Source: Linum tenue (Eukaryota; Streptophyta; Magnoliopsida; Malpighiales; Linaceae). Taken from it: a stretch of 64,000 nucleotides of DNA. Below the pieces are notes generated by a model. That model did not search any database. It was given only the letters and a program-made list of their open reading frames with translations, and was not told where the DNA came from. A program made the position numbers and the translations under genes. Numbering within the stretch: the stretch's first letter is position 1; each line of letters begins with the position of its first letter. Where the stretch lies: contig CAMGYJ010000004.1 in NCBI GenBank assembly GCA_946122785.1, forward strand, positions 54,754,679 to 54,818,678, given 5' to 3'. Shown piece after piece: positions 1-12,500 of the stretch.

Positions 1-46
1 CATTTTTCTAACTTTTAGTTTTTCCTTTTCTTTGTTAACAATTTAG

Positions 47-1207
47 TTAGAGAGCATGAGGCAAATTCTCATGCCAAGAAAGGATGGGAGCAATTCACAG
101 ATGCTGTTATCAAAACTATTTCACAGAAAAAGGAGGGAGTTATATTTCTCCTTTGGGGAAACTTTGCTCAGGAGAAATCCAGGTACTTCATGCTGTTCTT
201 GTTAGCCTGATACAGAAACAAGTATTAAGATGACAAAAGCAAACTTATTTTTGGTTATCATTTAATGGACAAGCTACAAATCATTGGGCATTCCTATGAA
301 AAAACTAATCCTTTAGTCATATGCGGCTGAAGGCTGGCACATGGAGCATGTGCACTTGAAGTTTTTGATGGAAAGCTGAATTCCAAACATATTGCGTGTT
401 TCTGTCTTCTTGGTTGACCATTCAGAAATGGGGAAAAAGCATTGGTTATGCCCTACCCCAATTATGGGGGAACTGCATTCTGCCATCAGACCCATTGATT
501 AGAGGTGGAAATGGTTGTTATAGTTCTAACTGAGATCCCTTTTCCATTGTGAATGATGGGTGCTTTTATAACTCTACCTGGGATCCTTGCTCGGCCCAAG
601 ATAGTGGCTGGAGATTGAGAATTGGAGAATGAAGCTGTTGTTTATTTTACCCAAGACCCATGTATTGGATCCTAGAGTTTAGTTGTAATTTCACAAGGCT
701 TTCATGCTGAAAATCTATTTCTTTACTTTGTGAAGAAGCTCGTTTCAACTTTGCATTCAGAAATAATATTGTAGCCGGGTTCTCTAAACCTGAAGTACTG
801 CTCGTTCGGTAAAGAATGGAGAATAGGGGTCGAATTTATTACTACTATTATTTTCCTTTCTTCCTTTTGAATGATTTCAGCACTTGTTCAGTTGTTCAAG
901 CATGCTTTCACGTAGAGAGTGTTGCATGCAGGTTAATTGATGGGACAAAGCATCACGTCCTGAAAGCAGCTCATCCCTCTGGCCTGTCTGCACACAAGGG
1001 CTTTTTTGGCTGCAGGTTAGTTAGCTCAGTTCCATTTACTTCCTTCTCGGACTTGGTATTCTTGATCAACTTCAACCAGGAAGGGAAAACTATTTTGACC
1101 GCAGATTTGTTTCACATGTGTATGTATATGACAATGCCAGGCATTTCTCTCAAGCGAACAAGCTCCTGGAGAAAATGGGAGTTCCCCAGCTTGATTGGCA
1201 ACTTTAA
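47..1207 (+). CDS. UNG: Uracil-DNA glycosylase, 3' part (last three exons)
   Basis: This is the C-terminal part of family-1 uracil-DNA glycosylase, which removes uracil from DNA at the start of base excision repair (nucleus and organelles in plants). The 5' exons lie outside the window. Visible exons are 47-182, 932-1015 and 1141-1207, with GT-AG introns and matching phases. The first encodes [20 protein letters not shown] followed by [12 protein letters not shown]. The second holds the catalytic leucine-loop motif [15 protein letters not shown]. The third encodes [13 protein letters not shown] and ends in LDWQL with a TAA stop at 1205-1207. All of these are family hallmarks in the right order. 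The intron 183-931 is long and appears free of other genes. No frameshift is seen, so the gene looks functional. Confidence 0.93.
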
Positions 1208-2414
1208 CTTCAGAAAATTTGCTTAAAGAGTGATGATTATCCATCTATCCTTCCTCCTGCAGTCACTTTTTGTTTGTATGCGTTGTCCAAAGACCAAACC
1301 CAGTAACAAGCTATAGTTCTAGGCAAATGCCAAGGGAGTCAGTCGATTTTGGGCAAGTTTTTGAAAGCCTACTTCTACAGGTTGTGGGAAACGTATGTTA
1401 AGATGTGACAAATCATCGTGATTTTGATGCTCCTACGTGTTTTCCGTTATCAGAGTTCGGAATCATTATGTAAATCCCTCTATTGACTCTGAATGCTAAA
1501 CTACGACAATGCTATAGTATCTAGTTCACAAACTCGTTAAACTTGAGAACTCAGATGTGATTTAAGGATGTAAACTTTTTCTATTTCGCCACCTTTCAAG
1601 TTCAACCCAGTTAATGTGCATATTCTAGCTGTAAACAGAATATCTACCCAGCAGCTCGCCCACCACTGCATCATTGAGTCCCAGTCAACAAGAGTACTAT
1701 GGGGAGCTTTCATCTGCAGACGCATTTGCAATATGCCTGTAATGAAGGAGCAATTAACTAGAATACAGAGCACACAATCCATGCACATCCTCGTCTTCAA
1801 CGAGTTCCATTATCGTTTTATTAGTATATTTCTTCATAAATTTTAATATTTATAAAAAATTATTAAAAGAAAATTGTTTTATGCGCTCCTACAGTAGCAA
1901 TATTATAGAAGAATATTTATAAATGAAAAGCATAGTGTTGATGTGATTTTTGAGAAGAATAAATAAATAAATTGCTCCAAGAGTTGTTATTTCATTCACT
2001 AAAGATAAATATGATCCCTAAAATGGTAATGTTAATGTTCCAAAATAAATCTTTTTAATTTTCACCATTAAAGTGTTTAGATACCATTTTTCTTTTTATT
2101 ATGCTTTAACTAGTTTTTGGCTCGCACTACACGGCGGTAATAAATAATTATTTTTTTAATAAAATTTCATGCATTCATTCAATGTTTTCATTGAAATAAA
2201 ATTATTCACAAAATTGTTTAAGTAATGACACTTCCATAAGATTTCTGTAGTGTTTTTATTATTACAGAAGGCTTACGTAACACGTCTGTTTAATTGATAA
2301 ATAAGAAACAACTATTTCTTCAACCTTCATAATTTACATAGTGTACTTGAATAATTTTTATAGCACAATTTACGTCATCTTTTATAACGTGTGGTCTAAT
2401 AATTTTATAAGCCA
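1208..2414. other. UNG 3' flank and AT-rich intergenic DNA
   Basis: The first few hundred bases are probably the UNG 3' untranslated region. From about 1800 the sequence becomes very AT-rich. I see no gene, inverted repeat or recognisable transposon end. Short open frames on both strands have no recognisable protein features. Confidence 0.5.
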
Positions 2415-4886
2415 AAAGCTCGTGTTCAAAGTTTGCAGGAAGGCGATCTCAACACATCATATTTTCATAAAACAGTGACAGTTCATAATCATAGGCAGCA
2501 GATTACCAGAATTTTGGATAAGATGGGGAAAGAAGTGACTAATGTGAAAGGTATAGGCAGAGTTGCAGTGAATTTCTACTCTGATTTAATTGGGAAAGTT
2601 AATTCAGATGTATTGCTCCAGCCATCGAGCTTCTATCAACATAATCACTTAAACAGCTTTCAGCTGAGGATGCCAGTTCAATGGTCCTCCCTGTGACTCG
2701 AGAGGAAATCAAGGGTGTTTTTTTTCATCCTTGGACGCGATAAGGCCCCTGGCCCTGATGGATTCCCTTCAGAATTCTTCAGGCTTCATTGGGATCTTAT
2801 TGGTTCTTTGGTGGAGGATGTTGCACTCCATTTCTTTCATTCAGGAGTTATGCCTAGAGATATTATTTCTACGTTGTTTACTCTGGTGGCTAAAGTACTA
2901 AATGCTGAGAGAATGAAGGATTTTCGTCTGATTTCATGCTGAAACACAATATACAAGGGCATATCTAAAGTACTAGCTAACAGGTTAGTATCTGTTCTTC
3001 CATCTCTAATCTCTCCATCCCAGTCTGCTTTTATTTGGGGGCGCTCTATAAGTGATAATATTCTTCTAACTACTGAACTAGTTAAAGATTATCATAAGAA
3101 GAATATCACCCATAGTTGTGCTATAAAGATCGACATCATAAAAGCCTTTGACTCTGTCAATTGGTCCTTCATTTTTTCCCCTTGAGATTATGGGGTTTCC
3201 TGAACTGTTTATTCGATGGTTGAAAGCCTGTGTTGTGTCCCCTAGAGTTAGTGTCGGTTTGAATGGTGGAATATGTGGTTCTTTTGACATGGATCATGGT
3301 TTAAGGCAAGGGGATCAGTTATCCCCTTACTTATTCACTGTGGCTATGGAAGTTCTTGATGTATTGTTAAAGAGGGCAGCCTTACATGATCTGATTCCAT
3401 TTCATCTAAGGTGCAAACCATTAGCAATTACACATTTGTATTTTGCTGATGACTTACTTGTGTTTACAAATGGGTCTATTAGAGGGGTTGCTGACATTTG
3501 TAGAGTTCTCGAGGCTTTTTACTCAATATCTGGGTTGAAATGCAGTCCAGATAAGTGTCAATTATTCTGTGGGGGCATTTTAGAGGGAGAGAAGAAGATG
3601 ATTTCTGATTATTCAAAGTTTCCTACTGGTCAATTGCATGTTCGTTACTTGGGGGTCCCGTTGCTAACTGGGAAACTTACTAGGTCTGAATGTAAAGTTC
3701 TGATTGAGAAAATCACTAGTAAGATCCATAGCCGGAGGTCTAAAACCCTTAGCTTTGCTGGTCGATTGCAGTTGATTACATCGATTCTAACCAGTGTATT
3801 GCAGTTTTGGATGGAGATTTTCTTGCTTCCACAGTTTGTTATAAAGGAAGTGGAGTCAATCTATAGTCGTTTTCTGTGGGATATTGATGATAACTCGACG
3901 TGGAAGCGGGATGTTGCCTCCTGGCAGTTCATTGTTCATCCCAAGAAGGAAGGAGGTTTGGGAATTAGGAATTTTTCAGTTTGGAATAAAGCGTGTGTGT
4001 TCAGGCATCTATGGGCGATACTTACTGCAGAAGGTTCTTTGTGGGTTACCTGGGTCGCACGATATCGAATTAAGCAGGCCTCTGTGTGGGATTTAAAGGT
4101 GATGGCTCCTGGGACTTGGATTTGGAAGAGAATTCTAAAGTGTAGAGATTCGGCGAGGCCTTTTGTTTATGTCATTGGGACTGCTTTAATGTGGGATGGA
4201 GAGGTTATGGACCCTTACTTTGTGAAGAGGGTTTCGGATTCATTGAGACAACATGATAGTGTGGTTCCTTGGTATAAGTTGGTCTGGGACAAGTACATAA
4301 TTCCCTGGTATGGTTTTATTTTATGGTTAGTGATCAACGATCGTCTAAAGCAGCAGGATAAACTCATTGCTTGGGGAAAACAGGTCTCTGGGTTGTGTGT
4401 GATGTGTCCTGGTGGTGTGGAAGATCGTTGGCATTTATTTGTTGCTTGTCCATACATCCAATATTTAAACAGAATGATCTTGAAGAGGGCGTCACCACCT
4501 GTTCTTGATGATTGGCAAGCTATTCTGCAGTGGTGCATCAGGGAGTGGAGTGGGGATTCGCCTGTTGTTACTTTGAATCGAATGATTGGAGTATTGTTGT
4601 TAGCCTTGTATGGCGTGAACGGTATTCGAGGTTGTATGGTTCTGGGGCAGCAAAGAGCCCCTCTCAACTAGTGCTCGGTGCTAAGCGGAACATTAGAAGT
4701 CGTTGTCTTCTGAATTAGTGTTTACTTGATTGTTATGATGCTAGGGAGTTGGGATAGAGTTGAGTAGTATTTGGGTTCCTCTTTGAGGTTTTGATGTACA
4801 TAACTGTTTGTGCTCTGAGGGCTCCATAGCGTTTTTTTGCTATTGGTGTCGGTGCTTAATGCTATTTTGATTTAACCATAAAAAAA
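2415..4886 (+). mobile_element. 5'-truncated LINE (non-LTR) retrotransposon
   Basis: A plant L1-type element has lost its 5' half: there is no endonuclease domain, and coding similarity begins with LQEGDLNTSYFHK near 2430. It keeps most of the reverse transcriptase and the C-terminal zf-RVT region. It ends in a short non-coding tail with an A-run (ccataaaaaaatc) near 4879-4890, as expected for a LINE 3' end. Truncation at the 5' end is usual for this class. I could not find a convincing target-site duplication. The element inserted in AT-rich intergenic DNA downstream of UNG. Confidence 0.88.
2433..4671 (+). pseudogene. LINE reverse transcriptase pseudogene
   Basis: The frame is broken several times. 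It shifts in the T-run near 2715-2725, has a TGA stop at 2940-2942 after DFRLISC, and shifts again near 3165-3180 just after IKAFDSVNWSF. The longest intact piece is 3148-4671 (about 507 codons). Reverse transcriptase landmarks are DKAPGPDGFPSEFF (2740s), the motif AIKIDIIKAFDSVNW, HGLRQGDQLSPYLF and the catalytic YFADDLLVF (about 3438-3464). The C-terminal zf-RVT zinc finger (CVMCPGGVEDRWHLFVACP) follows at about 4395-4450. The breaks rule out an active product. The downstream part of the frame is well conserved, so decay is moderate. Confidence 0.9.
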
Positions 4887-5624
4887 TCAAATTGTTGCTC
4901 AATTCTATAATTGCATATCTACTATTCCCAAAAACCACAAATTCAATAATTATAAGTGAAGTTTTTATTGTCCGTCACTTCTGAGAGTATGAATTACTCA
5001 TACACAGAGTAAAAAATGACAGTTGCAATCTTGAGAATACCCATAAATATAAATCCAAGTTGAACCGCCTATCTTCACCATCTATCCACTAATAGAGGGG
5101 TTTGAGCAAGATTGTCAGTTTGCTGGTGGACCCATCAGTTTACCCGGTTTGATCCGGACATGTTGAGAAACATGGATGTCACACCCACATGTCAATTTGT
5201 ATCTAGTTTTTCGAGTTGGAGGTAACACGATGCCGATTTTTACTCGTGATACAATACAATTATTTTTTCATATATTCGAACTAAACCAGACATAATTTAT
5301 AAATTTATCTATTAGTACTCATATGTTAAATGAGATTTCTTATAATTTATAAATATATGAATAACAAAGGAATTTAAAAGCAATCAATGCTCAGCCTTTT
5401 CCAGCCCAATGTGGTAAATTCAAACTTACCTAAAACTGTCCACATGTGATCACAAAACCCTTATGTGAACAATAGATTCCGATTTTCCTTCAGGAACCGT
5501 AAATTATATTTTTTGTAATTTAATAATTATAATGTGTGACCATTTAGTTCATCTTGTTGCTACATAATTAATCCAATAGCAATAGTATCATCAATTCTTT
5601 GTTAATTTGGAGATATTCTCTTAT
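4887..5624. other. AT-rich intergenic DNA
   Basis: No gene or transposon end is recognised between the LINE tail and the MULE target duplication at 5625. Confidence 0.4.
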
Positions 5625-5969
5625 GTTTAAGTATGGGTTAAAGACACATTTGGTCACTGAGATTACTAAATCGGGACGTGTTTAGTCACTAGAAAAAGTT
5701 AATATCAAATTTGGTCACTATAATTACTAAAACGGGACACATTTAGTCACTCGTCATTAGTTGCCGTCCAACTCCGTTAAAAGACTCTGTTATGTGCTGA
5801 CATGGCTAACAGGAGCGCCTAACCAGCATCATTTTGGGTCAGAAATGGTCAAACCCGACCCGCCACGTCACTAAACCCGCCATGTCATACACCCAATCCA
5901 ACCCATGAACCGAACCCAACCCTGAACCAAACCCGACCCACTTTACAAAAGCAAACCCGCCTCACTTCT

Positions 5970-6090
5970 CCTTCCTCTCGTTCCTCATCTCCCCACCTCC
6001 ACCTCTCACAAGCTTACAGGGGAGGAGTGTTTCTCGTTCCTCATCTCCCCACCTCCACCTCTCACAAGCTTACAGGGGAGGAGTGAAAAC
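5970..6090. repeat. Tandem duplication in MULE core (about 58 bp unit)
   Basis: A unit beginning ttcctcatctccccacctcc and ending ggggaggagtg occurs twice in direct succession at about 5980 and 6038. Confidence 0.8.
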
Positions 6091-6271
6091 AGGGGAAGGC
6101 GAAAACCAGCAGCAACAGAAGTTCAATTGATGGAGGTTTTAGAAGTTCAATTACAACGTTGAGGCTACGTCCTCAACTTTGATTGTGGGTTGGACGAGGA
6201 GGAGTATGAATACGTTAATGGGTTTTCAAGAACTCTATTCTCTCGTCGAGATTAGGGTTTTCAAGAACTCA

Positions 6272-6480
6272 GGGGATAAGTGATGGGTGAGGGATCAGAG
6301 GTTCGATCAAGAATGGGGTTTCTCGGATCTGGTTGGTTTCCATGGTGGCAGCAGGGAGAAGTAGGGGATAAGTGGTGGGTGAGGGATCGGAGGTCCGATC
6401 GAGAATGGGGTTTCTAGAATCTGGTTGGTTTCCATGGTGGTAGCGGGGGAGAAGCAGAGGATAAGTGGTGGGTGAGGATC
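6272..6480. repeat. Tandem repeat in MULE core (about 90 bp unit, 2.3 copies)
   Basis: The unit beginning ggataagtgrtgggtgagg and containing ctggttggtttccatggtgg is repeated at about 6274, 6365 and, in part, 6459. It keeps an open frame on the minus strand (6269-6610), with repeated proline- and leucine-rich peptides. I read that frame as a by-product of the repeat rather than a gene. Confidence 0.75.
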
Positions 6481-7019
6481 CGGGTCCGACGACGGTGGTT
6501 GGCGTTTCTGGGTTTGGAGGAGAGCTCGTGGAGGATGTAGAGCAAGTGTTGGACGCGAGAGCAGGTTGGCACCGATGCCGGCGGCTGCTAAGGGAGAGCA
6601 GAATCCTCATGTTGATCTGCTAGGAGGAGAGAGATGGCGGATTTGTTTTGTTAAGTGGGTCGGGTTTGGTTCTGGGTCAGGTTGGGTTCATGGGTTGGGG
6701 TTATGATATGGCTGGTTTAGTGACATGGCGGGTCAGGTTTGACCATTTTCGACCCAAAAAGGCGCTGACTATGCACTCACATTAGCCACATCAACACATA
6801 ATAGACTCTGTTAACGGAGTTGGACAGCAACTAACGACGAGTGACTAAATGTGTCCCGTTTTAGTAATTATAGTGACCAAATTTGATATTAACTTTTTCT
6901 AGTGACTAAACATGTCCCGATTTAATAATCTCAATGACCAAATGTGTCTTTAACCCGTTTAAGTATATATGATTTGTGAAATGTGAAGATTCATAAAACT
7001 AATGTTTGGTTCATATATA

Positions 7020-7445
7020 TGGATGGTTCTATCGTATCTTGAGTCAAATCAAAGGTATAATCGTATAATATACCTTGGGTAAGAAAATGATGACCTTGAA
7101 TTGACCGGATTTTGGGACATGGTACTATACCCTAACCCTTAAAGATTAAAATCTAGGTCTTAATTCTATAAATCTCATACACTAAGATCAATTTAATTAG
7201 ATACAACAATCGATGGTCACGATTCATCGAAATATATGAGAAAAATTACATACACAATCTTAGCATGTAGGGTCTATGATTTAGATAACTAAGACCTAGG
7301 GTTCACCCATAATGGTTGGGGTATAGTATCATGCCTGAAAATCCCGTTAATTCGGGGTCTAGATAGCGTTTTCTTGCCCAAGGTATGTGGTACCCTATAT
7401 AGTGACTTCTATCATACCTTGGGTAAAATCTAGGTATATATACAC
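7020..7445. repeat. Imperfect inverted repeat, possible foldback element
   Basis: The stretch 7020-7140 (containing ataccttgggtaagaaaatg and actataccctaaccctt) is matched in reverse orientation by 7300-7445 (containing the complements of ataccttgggcaagaaaacg and actataccccaaccatt). The arms look roughly three-quarters identical around a central spacer of about 150 bp. I found no clear target duplication. It is probably a decayed MITE or foldback element. Confidence 0.55.
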
Positions 7446-9255
7446 CAGTAAGGACGAAATGAGACACCAATTTGAAATTAACTTGAAAATAGTTTGCAAA
7501 GTAAATGATACTGGAAATGACCAATAATGCTCAAAACAAATATTGGAGATGACCACATTAGCAAAAAGTAAATACTGGAGATGTTAGTTTTGCTGAAGAT
7601 AAATACTAGAGATGACCAGATTATGCATTAGGGTTGTGTAAATGTTAAGTTCTCATGTGTTTGCGAACCAATGGATGTTTTGGATTGATTGGTCATTGAT
7701 CAAAAATTTTATGCATCGAAATTTGGAAGTTGGAATGAATGATTGAGCATCTAGGTAGCCATGTGAGATTTGTGCCGCTCGTTTTCTTTCTTGTATGATA
7801 GATCCCTCTTACCATGATGTGTAGCATTCACATTGTCACTAGCAAGGAAGATGGAGGCATAGGTTTAGTCCACGACCCAAAATTTGACTTGTCCCAATTG
7901 AATTATCCCCTAGTCAACCCTTTTGAGCTGTGTGTCTAAGGGTCACTCTCGTGTTAGGTAACTCCCGCTACTTGAGCTTGATTGATTTGATAGAGCAACC
8001 CTACTTTCTTCGTGTCTACACCATTATCGAGTTAGCGTTTGTGTATGGAAGCTCCATTCATACCATTTGAGCTTAAATGAGGTTCCACATGAGTGATTTG
8101 TGCATGGTTTGGCTAAGAATGAAAAAGTGAGTGTTGGAGGTAGTTCTTATTAAGTGAGCACTGGCTATAAAGTTTCAAGAGTGTGGCATGTTCTCGGTCT
8201 CTACTAGCTCTCAAAGAAAAGAGAAAATAAAGAAAAAGAAATGAAAAAGAAAGCAATAAAATGGGCAAAGAAGAAAAGAGAGTGGCCACCAAAATGTGTA
8301 TATGCTCTAAAAATGTTTGTGTACCTCCACTCTTTTGCTTGAAAAGTTTGATATCAAGTGTAGCAAAGAAAGTTTGTTGTGAATGGTTTGGTGATTGGAA
8401 TAGTGGGAAGTGTGGGTTTTGGCCGATGCTACTTGCCATTGTTTGTAAAAGAAGGTTCTCGTCGAAATCATAGAACCTTGTGTTGGTTTTAGGTTGAAGA
8501 TGTGGAATCTCATGCTATGTTTGCCACCACCCAAAAAGCCTTTTCCCCATATTCTAGATCCCTAGCCAGTCATCTGCATCTGTGTCTAAGACCTCCGGAC
8601 AAGCTAGTGATGACAACCATCTTGCAAGCTCTAGCATTTAGAGGTTACCATCATGGTGTAGTGACGATAGGGCTGAGCGTTTGAGTATGCACATCTTTTG
8701 CATCAAAATGGTCCTGACCACAATACGAGTTTGGGACATGAGATGAAATTTCCTCTATAAATGAGATTAGATACCCGTTTCATACAGGATGAGTACTCAT
8801 TCCCGTCTCGTTGCCCACCCCTATACTCTTTTAGCACTCTGAAAGTGTTTAGACTGAACCCTCATTGAAAATCAATAGGTCATCCACAAAACATAAAATG
8901 TGTCCGCTCTATTGATTTAGATTGAAGATGGTATTAAAGCCTATTCTCATTAGCTACTTTGTTATTTAAAACCGTCAAAACTTCCATAACAATTGTGGAA
9001 GGCTAGGATGAGAGGGGATCCACTGCCTTATCCATTTCTGAGTTGGAAAGAACCCAAATAAACTCCTCTGAACAGTAACAATAAAGCTAGTTGTAGTTGT
9101 AGTAACACAAGTTCTTACCTATTCTATACACTGACTTAGAAATTTTGCACTTCCATGACAAATAACAAGAACTCCGAATTAATTGAGTCAAATGCCTTAA
9201 TCAAATTAATATTACTGCACTTCGGAATGCTATGCCTTTTTATAGTAATTAAGAC
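7446..9255. other. Intergenic DNA, probably decayed retrotransposon sequence
   Basis: No intact gene is recognised. Prose-like, mid-GC sequence at about 7700-8200 (for example gaattatcccctagtcaacc) resembles the non-coding 3' region of Athila/Tat-type retrotransposons, but I cannot define ends. A possible short hAT-like relic lies at about 8668-8824: its right end reads as taggggtgggcaacg on the minus strand, its left end is tagggctgagcg, and no duplication is visible. Confidence 0.35.
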
Positions 9256-9263
9256 ATTTTGTC

Positions 9264-10001
9264 TAGGGATGGCAATGGGGCGGGTTTGCCTAAACCATCC
9301 CCATCTTTAAATACCCAAACCTATACCCGCCCCATACCCATGCGGGAAATGTTTTGCAAACTCATCCCCGTACCCGTGGGTTTCGGGTACCCATGGGTAA
9401 TACCCATCCCCGTACATCCAACATTATTATACCAAAAACTTACAAGAAAAGTTTTAATTATAACCATAAACAAACCTATTATATCATGAAGTCAACAAAA
9501 TACGGTCATTTTCTAAATACGATTCAAGAATATGATCCTAAAACATCCATTAATACATAATATAGACTACAATATTTTTTAAATTACTATGCTCTAACTC
9601 TTGATACATTTACTAAGTAATGATTAACTAACATAATCTTGTTGACAAGGGGGAAAGTGAAAGAGTGGAAGGAGAATTGAGGGAAATGAATTAGGTTTTG
9701 ATTAAGGTGGTTACTCAATTGCACTTCTACTATTTATTTTCTCGAGTTATCATCATCATCATTGATAGATTACAATTTAATCCACATATTTTTTTATATG
9801 TGAAGAAATTCTCTTGGTGGGGCGGGTATGGGTATGGGTATGGGGCGGGGGAGGCTAAAACCATACCCGCCCCATACCCATCAAACTTTTTGCGGGTTTT
9901 ACCCATACCCACACCATACCCGGTCAAAGCGGGGATTTCCCGCGTTGACTGGGTCGGAGATGGTCGGGTACCCGCGGCCATGGATTTGATTGACATCCCT
10001 A
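9264..10001. mobile_element. Non-autonomous hAT-like element (TAGGGATGGCAAT family)
   Basis: A 738-bp element starts tagggatggcaatgggg and ends attgacatcccta. It is flanked by a perfect 8-bp duplication, attttgtc, at 9256-9263 and 10002-10009. Eight-base duplications and TAGGG/CCCTA-type ends are typical of hAT elements. The sub-terminal regions are full of short GGGTA / TACCC repeats in both orientations (gcgggtatgggtatggg, acccgccccatacccat). The middle is AT-rich. It has no transposase frame. It lies about 560 bp upstream of the DUF3067 start codon, so it could touch that gene's promoter. Confidence 0.85.
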
Positions 10002-10562
10002 ATTTTGTCTATGTATTTTTTGCCGCGGAAATATATAATAATAGGAGCTCGTTGGCTATCTTTACATAGTATAGGGACTTCTATAGTTATTAATCCCAAA
10101 ATAAACAATTATTCGTTCTTTTCTCATTTTATTTTCTACCTTTTCAATTTTCATTTTTGTGTGGCAATCTCGTCACCTCCGTTCTCCTCTACAAATTCAG
10201 TAACCGTCCACAGATTCTTGGACTTTCTCCTCCTCCTGCTCCTCCTCTGACTCCAGAACAGGTTAGTTCAGCTTCTTCCCCTCCTCTATCTCCGTCATGT
10301 AGAACCAGAGCATATGCAGTGCTCGCTCTCGTTTAAAGTTGAACCAGTACCCATTTCAGAAATTTGCCCTAGTTTTATACAACCGGCTGCTAATGCTATT
10401 TTTTTCTCTGCTTCTGCATATACACGAATTGCTCTGATTAGTGATACGGGTAGAATTGCTTAATCCCGCGCAATTGAGGTCTCCATTTTGTTGATTAGAT
10501 CCTTACTGTTCCTTTTGTTTCATGAAAGCCAGTAGGGGGAACTCCTTTTAGGTGTTCAGGAT

Positions 10563-12500
10563 ATGACGAGCATCGTGTCATCGAACCACCGTAGTTATTG
10601 GTCAGTAGGAGGAGGAGGAGGAGGAGTTCATAATCAGGAACATCTTGTTTGGGGTTTTACAAAAAGATCGAGCAGTAATTTGCTTCCATCCTCCAGCAGA
10701 GGTCATATTCATCGTCATTATGAACACCATGTTGGGGCATATGCACATAGCTTGCCTCGCGGAAGATTGATATTCTCGAATGGTTCTTCTCATTCATCCG
10801 GTGCTTCTAGCTCACACAAGAGATGCAGGCCTGCGTTTGCCACTGTGGTGGATGGTGGTGGTGATGGTTCAGATGATGATGATGATGATGCAGAAGATGG
10901 AAATAAGGATGACCCTTATTCTAAGGGAAGTGCAGCTGATGGGGTATGTCAAAACTTTCTGAGCTATGATCCATGGTCTAGATTTTCCATTCAACACACT
11001 GCTATGCTAGCCTGCCTCTTGTCCGATTACGAAAGGATTTAGTACCTGATTCTGGTTTCAGGCAGGTAAGGATGCAGTCAGAGAGAACCTTGAGAGAATC
11101 GTGGGCAGAGATGATTCGAAGTTCAGTGGGATAGACCTTGCCACGCTAATCAGGAACAAGTACGGGAGGTCTTATGATGTTCAACTAATAAAGAAGGTAA
11201 TATACATGGGTGGAGTACATATCTTTTGATGGATTCTATAACTTCTCTCCTCGTTTCATAGGTGATCAGTCCATTCATTCACTCGCTTTCATGTGCTTGA
11301 TGAACTCTAAACTATTGCGATATGGAATGGATCTGTAACCATACCCTTCCAAACCAGCTTCTCTGATACCCGATTCGTATTATTGACCAGCTGTTTTCAA
11401 ATGGGTTCCATGAGTCTGATAAATTGTTACTTTCATGTGCTTTGACGAACGTTTCTATCAACTGTAGCAAAAGATTCGGGACCTAGTATTAGCAAGAAAT
11501 GGGCAGAACGATAGAACTTTGTATGGATATTAAGTTTACCACAAAAATGAAGTCTGTATGTGATGGTGCTTATATGAAGGCGTTGCTTTTCTTTTCTCTG
11601 CATCGTAGTCCTTGTTCTGAACAACACTGATTCTTATGATGCGGGTGGTGTAGGAGTTCATGGGGAGAAACCTCCTCGCTTTGAATGTAATGTGGAAGTA
11701 TATGGAGCAGGTAAAAGCATAACCCTGATATGTGCACAGTGTTGCAGTAATTTTGACTGTGACTAACTAACCAGTGTTTTATTTTATCCTTCTGGTCGGA
11801 TTGGTTTCACGATTGGGGATCGGCAGAGATCTTTCCCGCTAACCGAAGAAGAGTATTTGTTGAGACTGGACGATGTGGCTAACACATTGAAGTGTTGGGG
11901 GGCAGTCTCCCACATCAGGAACAGCTTGGAGAAGTTGAAAGAGCGACCTCGCATTGGCAAGGTGAAAACTTCCCCTGCTTTTATTTAGTCTCTCATGTGT
12001 TTGCTTCGGCTATTGATGTTATGTCTCAATTGCATACTAGTCATTTCATATGTTATCATTCAAGATGTATGTGCAATACCATAGTTTAGTTTAGTGCATT
12101 TATGCGGGAAATCGGCGTCGAAATTTTATAGAGTGCAATTTCAGATACTTCTCGTCTCCTATATATTTATGACCATATCATTTTGGTGCAAATCTGACTG
12201 CACTGTATGTGCATTTAAAATTTCACTCAATTACACTACAAGTATCGACGAAAAAACTATGCATTGTTCAATTGTATGATATTATAAATATGCTCCTCCC
12301 AAATACACCCGAACCATACGTCTTCTCTACTTATCCGAATATCGGTTGGTCAATACTGTAAAGCTGTTTTGTTTTTAGAACTAGAAACTTAGAGTAAATG
12401 ATTTTGGTTTTGGTTTAATTGCTGGGGTTTGCAGGCAGTTAGCATTTTCATAGACATGGACGAGACTGGAGGCCGTGCAAATGAATGGATTTACAAGTAG
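10563..12500 (+). CDS. DUF3067 family protein, probably plastid-targeted
   Basis: Five exons join in phase: 10563-10943, 11062-11196, 11654-11710, 11827-11961 and 12435-12500, giving 257 residues. Residues 1-127 are low-complexity: Gly runs near the start, many Ser/His, and a GDGSDDDDDDAEDG acidic stretch. This fits a transit peptide plus linker. The rest matches DUF3067 (PF11267), a small domain of unknown function shared by cyanobacteria and plastids: NKYGRSYDVQLIKK, LALNVMWKYMEQ, FPLTEEEYLLRLDDVA, CWGAVSHIR and ERPRIGKAVSIFIDMD. It ends GGRANEWIYK. Plastid location is inferred from the family and the N-terminus. A 5' UTR intron (about 10262 to 10560) is possible. No damage is seen. Confidence 0.88.

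Larger units (their letters stand above)
5635..6956. mobile_element. Mutator-like element (MULE) with long terminal inverted repeats
   Basis: A 1322-bp element begins GGGTTAAAGACACATTTGG and ends with its reverse complement. It is flanked by a perfect 10-bp duplication, gtttaagtat, at 5625-5634 and 6957-6966. Inverted arms of about 310 bp (5635-5944 and 6651-6956) match along nearly their full length; Mutator-like elements have long arms and 9-11 bp duplications. There is no transposase frame, so it is non-autonomous. The core (5945-6650) contains two internal tandem repeats and no host-gene fragment that I recognise. Its sub-terminal sequence (tccgttaa, gtcactcg, gctaacag) resembles that of the second MULE at 47463. 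Confidence 0.88.

Noticed and set aside
816..1226. Open frame of 136 codons at the window start
   Set aside because: Its middle overlaps the true UNG exon 932-1015 in frame, but the rest is intron read-through; the spliced UNG model explains the conserved part.
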